Positions 18,501 through 30,941 of a DNA stretch of 64,000 bases are shown here, piece by piece (the stretch's first letter is position 1; each line of letters starts with the position of its first letter). Under the pieces are notes generated by a model. The model worked only from the letters and a program-made list of their open reading frames with translations, was not told the DNA's origin and ran no database searches. The DNA comes from Lepidurus packardi (Eukaryota > Arthropoda > Branchiopoda > Notostraca > Triopsidae), in NCBI GenBank assembly GCA_023053545.1, contig JAKZAN010000007.1:7068001-7132000 (forward strand), in the 5' to 3' direction. Position numbers and translations under genes: made by a program.

Positions 18501-19787
18501 GCCGCTGCTGTAACTGACGAACTTCGCCAAGTGCCCTTGCCGATCTCAGTGAGTAATGCGAGCCAGAGCGCCAGTACTGCACAGCTGACTGTGGCCGCCA
18601 CTGAAAGCGGGTCCGCGAGCTCGTGGAGCGAGAAGTTGTCCGATGTGGTCAAAGGTACGGCTAAGAGTAAAGGCACCAGTCCCGTGGCGATGACGAGCCC
18701 ATTTGCTGCTGCTACCGGCAGCAGTACGCCTACTCCTACCTTAACGACGACTCCAACGCCTTCTGTGACGATGAAACCCGCGACTACGGTAGTACCCGTG
18801 GTTACTAACAATGGTCCCGCCCTTGCCAAAGCTAAAAGTCCGATTAATGTTGTGGTTCCCGCCTCTCCTCCAGCCACGCCTCGCCTAGCGAGCACCCTGG
18901 CCGCTAACGCTGATTTCCCCTCGACGCAACCTGGAGGAGGAGCAGTAAGGAGTGCAACCGTACAACATCTCCCTGCATCATTGCCTGCCTTGACCAATGG
19001 GGATTTGGCGCAGTCCACGTTAGCTTTAACACCTCCTTCCTCTCCAGCAAAGTAAGTTGTCTTTTATTTTATACTCATTTCTTGGCTTGGTTAAAAGTAA
19101 AATGGCAAGTGCTATTACATATCACGTTGGTTTTTCGCAAAAACATTAATTAAAAAAAATAGAATGGGGATTGAATAGGAGGATTTTTAAAAACAGTTTG
19201 TAGGAAGCAATTACCTTTTTACAAGATTGAGCACTTTGGTGAAAAGGCAGACTTTAATGAGGGTGGGTTTCTTGCATTTTTGTAATAAACAGGATGAACG
19301 CCAGTCAGCGGCTGGAAAAAGAAAAGAAGGAAGAGTTTAAGCCTAGTCTTTCGTACGCCAAAATGGCCGAACAGGGAAAAGACCGTTTGGAGCAGTTGGC
19401 TCGTGAAGTCAAGGAACGGGAATTGGAACAGGAGAGAGAAAGGAGACGAGAACTGGCAACCAAACCCAATCACAATAGTAAGTCTTAGTGGTTATGATGG
19501 TTTTGAGTCAAATATTGATGCACGTAACTTAATTTTTAGAAACTACGGCCAAAGACATGAATACGAACGGGAGCAAGTTTGCACCCCGTCCAGGCAACAA
19601 TCACAACAATGGCCCACGTCACGATCGTCATCTTAATGGACACCCCGAACCCCAGCGCGAAAGGCGGCGTGACAAGCACCCAGCTTTGCTTCAAGACGAA
19701 GACTTTTTGGAAATCGAGCATCTCGAGTCTGGATCATTACTTGCATCAAACGAGCCGGATAGTCGTGTCAAGTCGCCGCTACAGTGA
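9539..19787 (+). CDS. LARP4: La-related protein 4/4B (PABP- and mRNA-binding)
   Basis: Exons: 9539-9601, 12697-12877, 13761-13902, 14686-14928, 15295-15431, 15791-16056, 16306-16812, 16866-17029, 17558-19051, 19293-19477, 19540-19787; 1209 aa. Exon 2 encodes a PAM2-like motif (LLNPNACAF, about 29-37). A La motif follows ([18 protein letters not shown], about 193-270, split over exons 4-6), then an RRM ([18 protein letters not shown], about 280-350). The rest is low-complexity Pro/Gly/Ser/Ala/Gln sequence and a charged C-terminal helix ([18 protein letters not shown]). LARP4 proteins bind poly(A) and PABP in the cytoplasm and stabilise mRNAs. All exon phases agree. The first exon is the least certain: it is short and 3.1 kb upstream, but it fits by phase, start codon and composition. 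Introns 4 and 5 each hold an H/ACA snoRNA candidate. Confidence 0.92.
9602..12696 (+). other. LARP4 intron 1, with possible internal promoter
   Basis: A 3.1-kb intron in a gene whose other introns are mostly under 0.9 kb. Its second half (about 10450-12530) is less AT-rich and has two perfect palindromic CRE motifs (TGACGTCA at 11191-11198 and 11351-11358) and several CACGTG E-boxes (10459, 11226, 11413, 11763). It also carries open frames of 80-116 codons at 11722-12072 that match nothing I recognise. An alternative promoter or cassette exon is possible but unproven. Confidence 0.4.
12715..12747 (+). other. PAM2-like PABP-binding motif in LARP4
   Basis: Encodes [11 protein letters not shown]. 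It fits the PAM2 consensus (L-N-x-x-A-x-x-F), which binds the MLLE domain of poly(A)-binding protein. Vertebrate LARP4/4B carry a variant with Trp in place of the Phe; here the canonical Phe is present. Confidence 0.7.
12878..13760 (+). other. LARP4 intron 2 (883 bp)
   Basis: No coding frame supported. A short hairpin (CTGAG...CTCAG near 13258-13275) and GCTGC/GCAGC stems near 13320-13350 are present, but without a convincing H box and ACA box arrangement I do not call a snoRNA here. Confidence 0.4.
13903..14685 (+). other. LARP4 intron 3 (783 bp)
   Basis: No coding exon recognised. A hairpin with CCTGGA/TCCAGG arms lies at about 14238-14270. Otherwise AT-rich intron. Confidence 0.4.
15061..15191 (+). 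ncRNA. Candidate H/ACA box snoRNA, copy 1 (LARP4 intron 4)
   Basis: The order is hairpin, H box, hairpin, ACA. Hairpin 1 has a basal stem TGTCC (15061-15065)/GGACA (15113-15117), an internal loop and an upper stem CCTGG (15074-15078)/CCAGG (15099-15103). The H box ACATCA (15119-15124, ANANNA) follows 15 nt after the upper stem. Hairpin 2 has a basal stem TTTCTC (15127-15132)/GAGAAA (15180-15185) and a 12-bp upper stem (15144-15155 with 15162-15173, one G-U pair). The ACA box is at 15186-15188, three nt before the proposed 3' end. Size (131 nt), intron location on the host strand and pocket-to-box spacing all fit animal H/ACA guide RNAs, which direct pseudouridylation with dyskerin. The target is unknown. 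An interspersed repeat is the alternative explanation. Confidence 0.75.
15493..15625 (+). ncRNA. Candidate H/ACA box snoRNA, copy 2 (LARP4 intron 5)
   Basis: Paralogue of the candidate in the preceding intron. Hairpin 1 has a basal stem GTCC (15494-15497)/GGAC and an upper stem CCTGGC (15506-15511)/GCCAGG (15530-15535). The H box ACAGCA is at 15551-15556, again 15 nt after the upper stem. Hairpin 2 has a basal stem TTTCTA (15560-15565)/TAGAAA (15614-15619), upper arms GAAAAC (15579-15584)/GTTTTC (15601-15606), and an ACA box at 15620-15622. Both internal-loop strands of hairpin 1 match copy 1, suggesting a shared target. The second pocket and upper stem have diverged in sequence but still pair. 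The basal pair C-G of copy 1 is A-T here, a compensatory change. Confidence 0.75.
17030..17557 (+). other. LARP4 intron 8 with a 9-bp inverted repeat
   Basis: 528-bp AT-rich intron. CGTTTCCTG (17122-17130) and CAGGAAACG (17155-17163) can form a perfect 9-bp stem. Outside it, TGCCT and AGGCA could pair just before an ACA triplet. No H box is visible, so this is not called as an RNA gene. Confidence 0.4.
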
Positions 19788-22700
19788 AGAATCTACGTCA
19801 CAGGATTTGAGAAGACATGAGTTGTGGACGTTTGACGGGTGAGATGAGCCAAGCCAAGCCCAACCCCTCGGAACATCTTGACTTTAGTGATTGCTATAAA
19901 GGGTTGTTGGAAGACGATTGGCGGATTGACACACTTTTGATAGACAGTATTGTGAGGGGGGATTAAGCGTAACGATGCCTTTTTGCATTGTGAGGCGTTG
20001 TAAACTGTTGGTTAATTCTTTAAAGAAACGCAGAAAGGGATTATGGAAGAACAATGGAAGCTGGGTTGGGGGTGGGGAGATTGGAAGATAGTATACAGAT
20101 TGTGCTGCGAAAGAAGAGGACAAAGCGGGTGTTGTTGTGCTTGTAGCCGAGCTTGCTTGCACACCACCAAAAAAAAAGACTGAAAGAGATTGGCAATGAA
20201 GAACAAGTCACTCCGTAGGTGGATAACTTGTCTGTTTTTTGGACTTCAAAAATATTCAAGGGATGGTGTACGGAACTGCCAAGTGATATCCGTATTTTTT
20301 TGCGACAAAAGCGCTACTATCGAAAATAGTCCACATCTTTGGCTCCGACGTTCTTATGAGCCTTTGTTAGTTATCGTAGATTGCGACTAGCGAGCACGTG
20401 TTGCGATGCTTTGTCTTCTTCAACTTGTTATTAGAGGTTTTTTATTTCTCCGGGGTAGTTCCTACAAAACGGGATTATAAGAGTTAAACTGGCACCAAAT
20501 TAGGCATGGAATGGGAAAACCAGGAACCGTGGCACTGCACGGGGTTTTTTTTTGCAGCCGCAAAACTTTTGCGAGACCTTTTTTAGTCCAGTCGCCGCAA
20601 CCATTCTGATAAAAAAAAACTTACGTCTGTTCTTAATTCTGTTGAACTTAGCTGAAAGTTTTGCTCATTTTCATGGCTGCGGTTGGCATGAACTATTAGT
20701 TAAAACCGTAACAGGTGGGGGGACAAAAGTAGTGACGAAAACAAACCCCGCCCCGTGTGTATAATTATGCGAGATGTAGATGGTATACGTGTATAGACTG
20801 GAAACTTGCGTAGTTGTTAGAATTTACCCCCCACTTTTGGCCAAATTCGCTCTTTATACGTCCTATCACTTTCTCCTTGGCCTTCTCGTTATCCATCTTC
20901 GTTTTTCTGTTCGGAAAACAACCGTAACAAGGTGTTTCTGCGACCGTTTGTTGCTGTCAAACTATCAGGGCGGTTTTTGTAATTTGCCCTCGTTTTTTCC
21001 TTTCGCGCCATCTCGCTAAAGTGAAAGAGACGTTTGTAAATACGCCCAAGTGAGTTTAAACGTTAGTGATAACAGTGTTAGTAAAAAACTAAAAAAAAAG
21101 AAGCAAGAAGAAACTAGAGGTCTCCAGAAAGGGGGGAAAGCACCAGAGGAAGACCTTCACTTTTCTTTCTGCATACGTTCAATATTGGGAGATTTTTGTG
21201 ATGTTATAACATTGAAACTTTAGAGAGATTTGTCATTCGTCATATCCATAACCGGTAGTTGCCACTCTATTTGCTTTTGCTCTTTCTCTGTATTTCACGC
21301 TTCCTCCTGAAAAGAAGAATTTAGCAGGCAAGCTATTAAGTTAATGTGGAGGGTTTGTGTTATTCTCTTTTTTTTCTTTTTTTGGGGCAAAAGTCATGCG
21401 TCTCCTTCGCGTTACTGTAATTTAGACAAAAGCTCGAATGTCTGTGTGCAGTTTTATGTTGGCTTAAAGGCGAACTAATTGACACAATTCGTCTGTTCAG
21501 TTTTCTGTCATTTTTTTCTGGTTCAATATGGTAAGCAAATTCTTCTGGTTTCAATGGGTGTCCTCTTTGCCACGTGCTACCTGTGCCTTAATCATAAATC
21601 CTCCCCCTTTAGCCCCCCACATCTTCCCGTGAAAACTTATTTCAGTTGGCATGAATTGAAAAGGAACGTTTCGTTTAGTAACTTTTCATTTACGCCCGCA
21701 TAAGCAGTTCCTTTTTTCCCTTGAATTCCGCTACCAAGGTACATCAAACAGGAAAATAACACATAAATAGGGAAATCCTGTGGAAATTTAAAAAAAGTTT
21801 CACTTGCTTTTGTTTATGACCAAGACACTTCAAAGTTATGCATACAGCCGTACTCGTCCGAGTAGATTCCCACTTTGGATTAGAATTTGGGTTTCTGTAT
21901 AATTTTTTCTTCTTTTTTTTTATAATGTTGTTCTTCCCCTCCCATGAAAGCTAATTCGTCAGTCCTAGGCTGGGTTTGAGGATATTAGTGCTATTTTGGG
22001 GGAAAAGACGGAAACATGTATCGGGTCAAATATTAAAAAACGAATCGTTCTAATGGTACTATATAAAGAAAAGGGGTTTTGAAGAAAGACAATGCTTTTT
22101 TTCAGTTTTGGAACCCCTTGAACCCTTCTGTGTTTAAAATGAAATGCCTCATTGCTATGCTAATGAAATTTTACCTATGGAGTTGTGGGTGTGTGTGATT
22201 TTCCGGGGGTCGGGAGGTATCCGATTGTGGAAGAAAGAGACAAAAAAACGATATGTTGTAGTTTGTAGACGACAAGAGGAAAAACAAAGGGGTGTCTGTC
22301 CATATTTGAGTGCTGAGTGTTAAAAGACTAGGTATGAAAGAGCAGCAGGCAAGAGTTGAAACCAAACTACAAAAAAAATTAAGCGGCAGACTCATGACTA
22401 TGCATGCTCTACAGTGTGAAGTCAAACAATGTCACCCAGAAAGCAAGTAGAATGAAACCGAATACCCTTAGAGTTTACCAACAAAAAAATAATTGGTTTG
22501 TCGTTTGAAAACGAACGAAGATACGCTGCCCCCTGTTGTAAAGAATTCGTTTGGAAATAGAGAAGATAATGAATGGGAAGACGATCAACTTATGTTGTAC
22601 TTGTTTATCTATTTCTTCATTTTCTGCTTTCTTTTATCCGGAAAAGTTCAGGTTAAAAAGAAGAGGTAAAGACCATAAAAGTTTTCTTCCTCTTTGCTCC

Positions 22701-25700
22701 ATAGCTTTGGGGCGGTTCAGTATAAGCTTTATGGGTTCCTGGGATTTGGGAAGTTTCGCGTCTCTAATGATTCCTTCCAGGTAAGAACGCAGCCAGAGCA
22801 GACACGAGCACGGAGTCTGATTTTGTGTGACTCATGGCCAAACTATGTTGCACGTTGAGAATGGACCTTCCGGTGCCTCTAGCTGTGTGCGTTTCTCATT
22901 CTACGCTCCCGGACCATCATCACACAATAACATAAGTTGGTGAAAAACTCTCCTATAAGGAAAACCATTCTAAGATAATGCAAGAATTTAATTCTATGAC
23001 ATTCTTGACAGATAACGCAAGCTTTAAGTCGGCGACTTAGGCTGACTAGGTTTGTATATCTCAAAAGCCACCGGTCCAAAAGTCCCGTAGTACAACTTGT
23101 CTATAGATTACGGTAGCAGAAATAGCAGTTCACCTCACCAGTATAAATATCGCATTAGTCCAAACCAATATATCCTGGGGGGAAAGGGGGCGACATTCTT
23201 GTCGTGATCCCATGGCCTTCTAGTACGGGGCAAGTTAACTCGGGAGGGGTGGAAGAGGGTCGAGATATTGATCCTATTGCGGACAAGGATTCTGAGAATT
23301 CGCCTCGACGTCATAGGTCAAGAAGAAGCTTTACCTAGCAACTACCCCCACTTCTTGGCTGGGAACCACGAAAAGCGTTATGTATGACGTAGAAGACTTT
23401 CATCCTGCGTTTTTTTTTTCAGTCTAACCTAACAAACTGACATTTTTGGAACGGAATAAACCAACCACAAAAGTTTTTTTTATATTTTGTTTGGGGGAAA
23501 TCCTTGTTGGCACCTGTTATCTTAAAAAAGGAAAATTTTACTCTTATATGCACGTTAGTTTTTCGTTAAAGAAGGACTTGATCAAGGCGGATGCAAATCG
23601 TTATCTTCCCTCCCTTTCCCTCTCTTATTATTTCTCTTTCTATTCTCGTTTCCATGGGCACATTGCCGGGAGGGATACTACACACCTGTACCGTGAAGCC
23701 AGGGACGCCATCACACCTTGTTCGTCGTCGTTGTGCCTGGTCGACGTTGAACACCTGACCAAGGCAGAGGCTACTTTGTCCTCCTGCGTTTGTTCTTTCT
23801 CATCAACGTTTTTAGCTTCAGTTTTTTCCTCATTTTTGGCCTAATTTGTCTATACGGACATAAAGTGTTTTTAGTGCTGTGTAGAGAATACATACTGACT
23901 TGAGAGAGAGTTTTACCCCGGCTCCGTGACAAAGCTAGCCTTGGATTAATAGAGTGAAGTTGTGTTCTCTGTGCTGGCCAACGAGCGACCTGCCCTCCAC
24001 GGAAAGGATATAGTGTGGGTAGCCTAGAACTAAAGGAAGCTTGGTTTGCCATCGGATGGAGACCACATTCGCGACTTTAGATTCAAGACCATTTTTACTA
24101 GTATTGTGGATGAACTATAAGAAGGGAAGTATTTGGGATGAGTGGGCGGTAAAAAGATTGTAGTGTAGCCACATAGCAGACAAACCTACATTCTAATGGG
24201 AAGTGGCCTACTGATTAGCTGCTGTGCTTGATTTTTACCAGGATGAGCGCGCTTTGCGGATTCTTAACGGGCATCATTAGCCCGGATTGGGAATTTCCCC
24301 GCCTTTTCTAGAGGTAAGGAACATACAGGTTTTCTTACGCTATGTACGCTTGATATCGAAACCAGTTTTCAATTCACTTGGGATTAGTTCAGAAGTGAAA
24401 GGGGTGGTTGTTTTATAGTCACTTTGCGTTGCTACAAAACGTCGTTGAAAGTGAGGGGGAATAGACAGCACACGAAAAGGAGGTAGAGGAAGAAAAAAAT
24501 AAAGCGCAAGCCGATAGGAGCGAGTTGTTGTCCTTTATTCAACCAAGTATTGATCCACGTGCAAGAGAGCAGTACTTAACAGGCATGCGCTTTTACGCGC
24601 GTTCCAACTTGCGACGACCTTTAGACTCGTAAGTGCTGATTCCAGTTGGGACACAGGACGGTGGAATTCTGGTCATCAAGATATAGCGTTCTGGCATCAT
24701 TTTTTACAGTAGTCTCTGTTTAGTCGTTACGCTAAAAGTGGGTCGTCGCAAGTAGAACTCGCAAGTACTCCCTTACCATCGCCTCGCCCACACCTGACCT
24801 GACGTCTTTTTGAACGTGCGTTATCTTCTAAAGCCTTTTAAATGTGCGATGTGCGAAAAACGGATGATATTTCTTTCCAGATCTTAAAGTGAGTGTAGTT
24901 TAATGACTCCGAGATATCGTTGACAGCGGAAGTCGTAGGTTTTTTAAAATACCTAAAGCTTTTTATTATTCGGAGCCCTATATAGGGGATCAAGTGTCAG
25001 ACATGCTGGTTACTTTTTTCCTATATATTTAATTTTTTTTAATGCTAAAACTGCTACAAGACTGAACCCAGGACTTATTTTGGACAACGGATTCCGTCTT
25101 ATCAGAGATAACGCCTCTTTCGATACCTCGAAGAGTGAAATCATAAAACCGTACGTTATAGACCTGGTCTCTCAACCTTACGTTTCAGTTTTCATTTCTT
25201 GACTTTTGGTTGAGTCAACGGCTTCTGTCTTTGTTATCCGAAACGCTATTTTCCATAACTCAGAAAAAGGCTTTCTTTTGTTCTGTGACGACTTTAAGTT
25301 TAGTTGTTGAATACAAGGAGCACGTTCGTTGCGAATTGTTAAATGGTGAGTTTCCTATGAGACCCTAGCGTTCTGTCAGCGTACTATCGATTTTCCTATC
25401 AGTTTGAGTAAAACGCTATCAGTTTGAGTAAAACGCTAAATTTCAGCTCATGTGAAATTATCTCATACCTACCTAGAAAACGCTATCGGAACGCGATGCT
25501 TTGCCAACTTAAGCTTACTCAGAGGCTATCGCTAGGAACTTTTGGAAGTTGTAGTTTTTCACTGTGATCATATTTTATTAAGTAATTGACCTAAAATGTA
25601 TTGCACGTAAAGTGTTGCCACTATTGTAAAGTGTTGTCACTATCAATTCCTTTACGGGGATTTTTTTCTTTGTCTTGATTAACTGCGGTATTAGATCCCG

Positions 25701-25753
25701 GCAACGTGAACGTGGAAACCTTGTCACGGACCAAATTGGAACAGAATAAAACC
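19788..25753 (+). other. Long gene-free region: LARP4 3' UTR and DLK upstream region
   Basis: About 6 kb with no conserved coding frame on either strand. Composition is T-rich with many homopolymer runs up to about 23000. AATAAA hexamers occur at 23455-23460 and 24498-24503, far from the LARP4 stop, so the LARP4 3' end cannot be placed. An acceptor-like TTAG ends at 25694, just before the DLK first coding exon, suggesting upstream non-coding DLK exons. Confidence 0.5.
25396..25437 (+). repeat. 20-bp tandem duplication
   Basis: The unit CTATCAGTTTGAGTAAAACG occurs twice, exactly and back to back (25396-25415 and 25416-25435), and the next bases start a third copy. Confidence 0.9.
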
Positions 25754-28700
25754 ATGGATTCTTCCCCGCGCGATTCCCGTAACGTTCCTGCCTCTATACA
25801 AGTGCAAAACCTATGCAAAAACAGGTACGTGTTAATTTCTTTCAAGTTTGTTGACGTTTCTTCGGTGTAACTAATAGTCATGACATTGAATTGCACCAAT
25901 ATAAAGAACGTGATTGAGGAGGTAATATTAGTACAGTTATTGTCCAATTTACTGGAGGCTCCGCCCCGACTGGGGTCTTTCTCTGGCTCTCCTTGTAGTA
26001 CAATGACATCCACCCACGCAGCCATACGTCGTACTGCTGTGGCGTGCGAAGCTGGTCTGCCTACGTAGATCCGTGTATTCTCATGTATATACTTTCTAGC
26101 GTTTAGCTGGCTTTCCATCCATGGCAATTTCGACTTTTCCTAATAGTATCTAGAACGTGTAACTCATGGCAAAATTAAGATGGGCGCATGTCTTGCCGTC
26201 TTTTTCGTGCAGCACACCACCTGCGTCCAATCGAGGTATAGCTTTTTTAAACCTAAGTTTCCGGGGTTCGAGTTTGGAATCAGTGGTTTAAGTCCTGGTA
26301 AGGAAGCTTTTGAGACGTACTAGACCACATATGGTCAGATTCTATAGAGCAAAGGAGGTATGCATGTTGAGTTGGATGTTGTAATAAGGTTCCTCAGTCT
26401 AGTTTAATATAGACGTGCGTTCTGGACGGGTAAACCAGCGTGGCGTGCATACGTCGCTATGTGGGAGATGCGGTTAGCCGCCCACATGGACTGTATTCCA
26501 GTGTCATGGGAGGGAAAGAGTTCTCTTTTTTTCACCTGCCACAGGTGTGCACGGTCAATAACAGATATAACACTTTGGCATTGAAATGAAGGTGTGGGGG
26601 GGGGGGGGGAACAACAAGCAAGAAATGTAGTGAAAAAGAGAAGACTAGATACGCATGTAAAGGGAACAGTTAGTAACCTGACGTCAACAGAATACCAATT
26701 ATGACACTTAGGAAATTCCCATGATCGTCTGGCTCATTGCCTGCTTCAAGGTTGGAATGCGAGAAAAGGCTTTGTTTGTAGTGGCGAAAATTTGGGTTAG
26801 TAAGAAGAAATTTTTGTCGACGGTTCTTTAGAGAATAAGCGTTAATTAGGAAAGATGACCCTTCTATATTGTGTTGGTTTTTGTCTTGAAGCTCACTTAG
26901 AGAGGTTGGTATTTACCCAACGGCTCTTGCTCTGTATTTGCAGTTCGGATGGAACCTTACCGCCTAGTGGTGCTGCATCAACGAGTGCGGCTGCTGCAGG
27001 ACCTCCTCAAGTGTCGCCGGTCCAAACAGAAATTTGCTCAGCTCCAGGAGGACCTGCCGCTTATGGAGCCATGTCACCTCACAACAATACCCTGCCTTTA
27101 CCTCAGCGAAGTGGTGGCTGGTTTGACGGTATCTTTGGGTGTTTGCGACCGGTTATGTGGACATTCATGAACAAAAATGTCAAAAGTGACGAGTGGGAGA
27201 TCCAGTTCGAGCAAATTAAAGACTTGGAATGGCTCGGCTCGGGTGCCCAAGGTGCCGTGTTCAAAGGTCGCTATCGCAACGAGTACGTAGCAGTAAAGAA
27301 AGTGAGGGATCGAAAGGAAACCGAAATTCGACATCTACGACAGTTGCAGCACCCGAATATTATCCATTTCAGGTTTGCCCCGTTCTATTTTTGCCAAAAA
27401 GAATATTACGCTAGTGTTCTTGTTTGCAAGCTTCTCTGGTCGGTAAATAGGTTGGTACCTAGGTTGGTAATAGCAATTCAAAGAGTTCTTGTTTTCTTAT
27501 CAACCTATTTCGCGTTAAAAGAAAGGGAAGCTTTAAAATGAGTCTTTTTTTATAGTGCACTTTGTGTCTCTGTTTCCTTTATGTTATTCAATAATATGTT
27601 GGTCTGCTTAGGGGTATTTGTACAAAATCGCCGGTGTACGCTATTGTCATGGAGTATTGCCCGAATGGTACTTTGTACAACTTGCTCAAGCAGGGCACCG
27701 AGTTACCTCCAAGGCTAGTGGTAGAGTGGGCCGTCCAAGTTGCAGCAGGCATGAAGTACCTACATGACCACAAGATTATCCACCGTGATCTAAAGAGCCC
27801 AAAGTAATTATGCACTACTTTCTAAATAACTAATCTAGCTTATCTTCATATGGGCCTTTAATTGTGTCTTAAAGCGTACTCATCGCGGAGAATAATGTCG
27901 TAAAGATCAGTGACTTTGGGACTTGCCGAGCATGGACAGACAATAGTGTCGAGATGAGCTTTATCGGCACGTATGCATGGATGGCCCCAGAAATGATGCG
28001 AAAGGAGCCCTGTTCCGAAAAAGTCGATATTTGGTAAGTTACAGACCCACTGTGTTGGATGGGTGCTCGCTTTTTCAAGTACACGATTCAAGCCTTGTTC
28101 TGATTGTAGGTCGTATGGAGTGGTTTTATGGGAGCTTTTAACCTGCGAAACGCCGTACAGGGGTGTCGATCCATCTGCAATTATTTACGGGGTTGGCTCG
28201 CACTCTCTCCAACTCCCTTTACCAGAAGGCGTCCCCGCCGGATTCCTGTTGCTAATGCGAATGTGTTGGGATCCCAAACCTCGAAACAGACCCAACTTTG
28301 GAACCATCCTACTTCACCTGAGCATTGCTGCTTCCGAGCTGGTGGGCAAAGGGGAAGGGGACAAGTACAAAGGGGAACAAGTATGCGCTTCTTTTGCCTT
28401 TTATTTCGGCTTTGTTTGCCTGCACTTGACCTTTTCCCGTCATTTGGCGTGGTTTAGAGTGCAGCAGGGTTTCTCTTTGCCGTATGCCACATTTTCTGTT
28501 TCACTTTGCTGTATTTTCCACAGAAAACCCTTTTCAAGAGATATTATTAACAAGTTTAACTCTTGATCTACAACCATGCGAATTCTAGGCTACTTGGAGA
28601 AAGGAAGTAAGGCGCCATATGGAAGGTATTGTTTCTCACTCTTCGAGCAGCCGGCCCCACGTTATCGAACAAGAAATGCTGAAGAGACGTCGGGCTGAGC

Positions 28701-30691
28701 TACTTCATGCGGAAGAAGTACGTTACCATTACGAAGAGCGTTTAAAACACGTCAACAACCTCCACGAAGAACTTTTGTCGTTAAAGACGGTTCTAGAACA
28801 CCAAGCACGAGATTTATCAAGGTAAGTCTTTTATTCTTATTTAAAAATATCTTTGAAAATTAGCTTTCCAGTGTTCAAGCTCTTTATTTTGCTTTGCCTA
28901 TTATAGAAGAGAGAAGTACATGTACGTCAAGTCCAAGGGTTACCGGAAATGCATACCTCGATTAAGTAAAAGAAAGTCTCTGTCGCCAACTCACATTGAG
29001 GTAAGTCAGCTTTTGAATTTTCGCAAAGTTGGGATTTATGTTTTATGAAATCTTGTCTGCCTTTTCAGCATGGTAAAGCCAAAGTGATGGTAGAGGCGGT
29101 TGGTTCGGGAGCAGGCCACGTGAACCACATTTTGCATCCATCGAAACCTTCTCCAGATGACGATGTAGATGGTCCACGAACGCCCACGGATTCTTCGCTG
29201 AATCATCGTCGAGCATGGAGCGTGGGCGGGTCGAATGTTCACCAATCACTAATGCGTTCCACTTTTACGTCCAAGTCGTCTAATTCTACTCGTCGTTCGG
29301 CGGGTAGGCAACGGGCGTCTCTTTTGGTTGATTCTGAAACTCAAACTGACTCTAAATTGGAGTCTGATTCCCGTCTTTGTTACTCACATGCAATCCTTGA
29401 AGAACGCGGAGGTGGAGATGGCTGGAGTGATTCTCCGCAGCTTAGGTAATTACCTTTAATGTAGAATGCGTTTTTACTATGGGTTTTAACCGTACTGTTC
29501 ATCACATTGAGCAGTTGCAGAGCTCCTCAGTACGGGCGCACCTTGTCTATGCTGGACGAAAAAAATAGCAATATTTTATTTACCGAAAATGATCATGACA
29601 GTGACGATGATTTCGAAGTTGAAGACGAGCTACCGTATAGATGGCAAAGGGAACGCGGACGAGCCAGTGGAATCAGTCAAAAGAGCGTGTTCGAGGAAGC
29701 ACCTCAACAAGCAGCTACGTTGCCAGCGTACGGCAAGAAGTACGTCCTCAACCTTGCCGAGTACAAGTACAAACCAACGGATACCCGCTTCTCCAAAGCT
29801 TCGCCGACGTCTCCCAAAGGAAGCTATACGTTACCAAATGCAGCTCTCAGTACTTGCAATAGAGACTCTGAACTGTACCACACAAAGGATGCCGTCTCCT
29901 CCATAGACGCTGATGAAGACGTCCCCCGTAAACGCAAAGAAGCGGTGCCTTCCACGCCATTAGCTAAAGGTCGAGTACGGACCTTAGCTCAAGCTGTTCC
30001 AAATTCCCTCCACGTATACTCCAGCGTTGAAGACCTGGGATCCAGTCCGGGTCAATGGGAAACTTGTTCCGAAGAAGACTTGGAACCATTCCGCAACAAC
30101 AACAATAACAACGTTACTCTGCGACGTAAAAGGTAAATTGCGTGCAAAGCTTTATAGGATCACTCTTAACTTTCTAAAAAATTTATGAATTCTTTCGAAA
30201 TGCTTTCGAATAGTTTACAGTATTTAGAAGGATTACCTTTTAAATTATTCTTTATTTGCCTGTAAACTGATGAAACCATTTATTTAGGTGTAGGGCTTTA
30301 TAGTTTTATGCTAATATTTGAAATAATCTAGTAGAATAGAATGACAATAAGTAGACGAACCTTTTTGTTATTACGTAGTTTGGGACGCCATCCCATACGA
30401 TCCCGTAAAGGAAGCCGTCCGATATCTTCAGTATCCGCCTTTTCAACAAGTTCAACTGAAAACGCGGCAGATGATGAATGTGAAGACCGGCAAGTCCTTC
30501 CTGATTTGGCTTCTTCCGTTTACGATATCCAAAACAACCAGCGAAAGCCCGATTCCAGAAGGGATCTCTGTGGCAATATTGCATTTCCGTCCACTGCCCG
30601 TCAAGACTTGGAACTTTCAAAAGCTTCTTTGCCGGACATGAGTTCTCGCATCCAAGCACTTAACTTGCGTGGTGAACCGTCTTGCGCATAA
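25754..30691 (+). CDS. MAP3K12: Dual leucine-zipper kinase (MAP3K12/13; Drosophila Wallenda type)
   Basis: Exons: 25754-25824, 26944-27372, 27612-27803, 27875-28033, 28110-28380, 28589-28821, 28907-29000, 29069-29445, 29515-30132, 30379-30691; 918 aa. The Ser/Ala/Pro-rich N-terminus leads into a conserved [18 protein letters not shown] block and a mixed-lineage kinase domain (about 115-370): [11 protein letters not shown] loop, VAVKKV lysine, [35 protein letters not shown] helical leucine-zipper region follows ([13 protein letters not shown] to [10 protein letters not shown]) and then a long Ser-rich acidic tail. DLK/LZK activates JNK and p38 through MKK4/7 and controls axon injury signalling and synapse growth. 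The kinase looks catalytically complete. The first exon is supported by phase and an ATG only; the last acceptor could be 30378 or slightly upstream. Confidence 0.94.
25825..26943 (+). other. DLK intron 1
   Basis: 1.1-kb intron after the short first coding exon. No further exon was recognised. It contains a poly-G run at about 26596-26609 and a palindromic TGACGTCA near 26680. Confidence 0.45.
26596..26609 (+). repeat. Poly-G homopolymer tract
   Basis: About 13 consecutive G inside DLK intron 1. Its length is likely to vary and is prone to sequencing error. Confidence 0.7.
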
Positions 30692-30935
30692 TATATTCCT
30701 ATCCTATTTGTGATTACGTCATTCCAAAATTCATGTACTTTAATTTATTGTTAGCGAAGTTTGAAAAAGCATTTTCTTTACAACAAAGTTTCGCTCATCC
30801 CCTCAGCTTGGGAATGGGTGTTGAGTTTACATGATAGCTAACTTGATTGTTGACCGCCGGAAGGGATCATTTTAATGGATGACTAGCAACAGTTTTGTCG
30901 CTATTCGGGAAACTGAAGTGTTTCTTTTTTTTTAA

Positions 30936-30941
30936 AATAAA
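30936..30941 (+). promoter_or_regulatory. Candidate polyadenylation signal for DLK
   Basis: AATAAA about 245 bp after the DLK stop, followed within 20 bp by a T/G-rich stretch. Confidence 0.45.

Noticed and set aside
17609..19018. Several long minus-strand frames opposite LARP4 (110-238 codons)
   Set aside because: They mirror the biased codons of the long Ser/Pro/Ala-rich LARP4 exon 17558-19051 and have no independent support.
23446..23844. 132-codon plus-strand frame in the LARP4-DLK spacer
   Set aside because: Low-complexity Ser/Phe/Leu-rich translation of T-rich DNA with no motif or splice context.
25621..26127. 168-codon open frame on the minus strand
   Set aside because: It overlaps the plus-strand DLK first coding exon and intron, its composition is not protein-like, and no family is recognised. 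Probably a chance frame.
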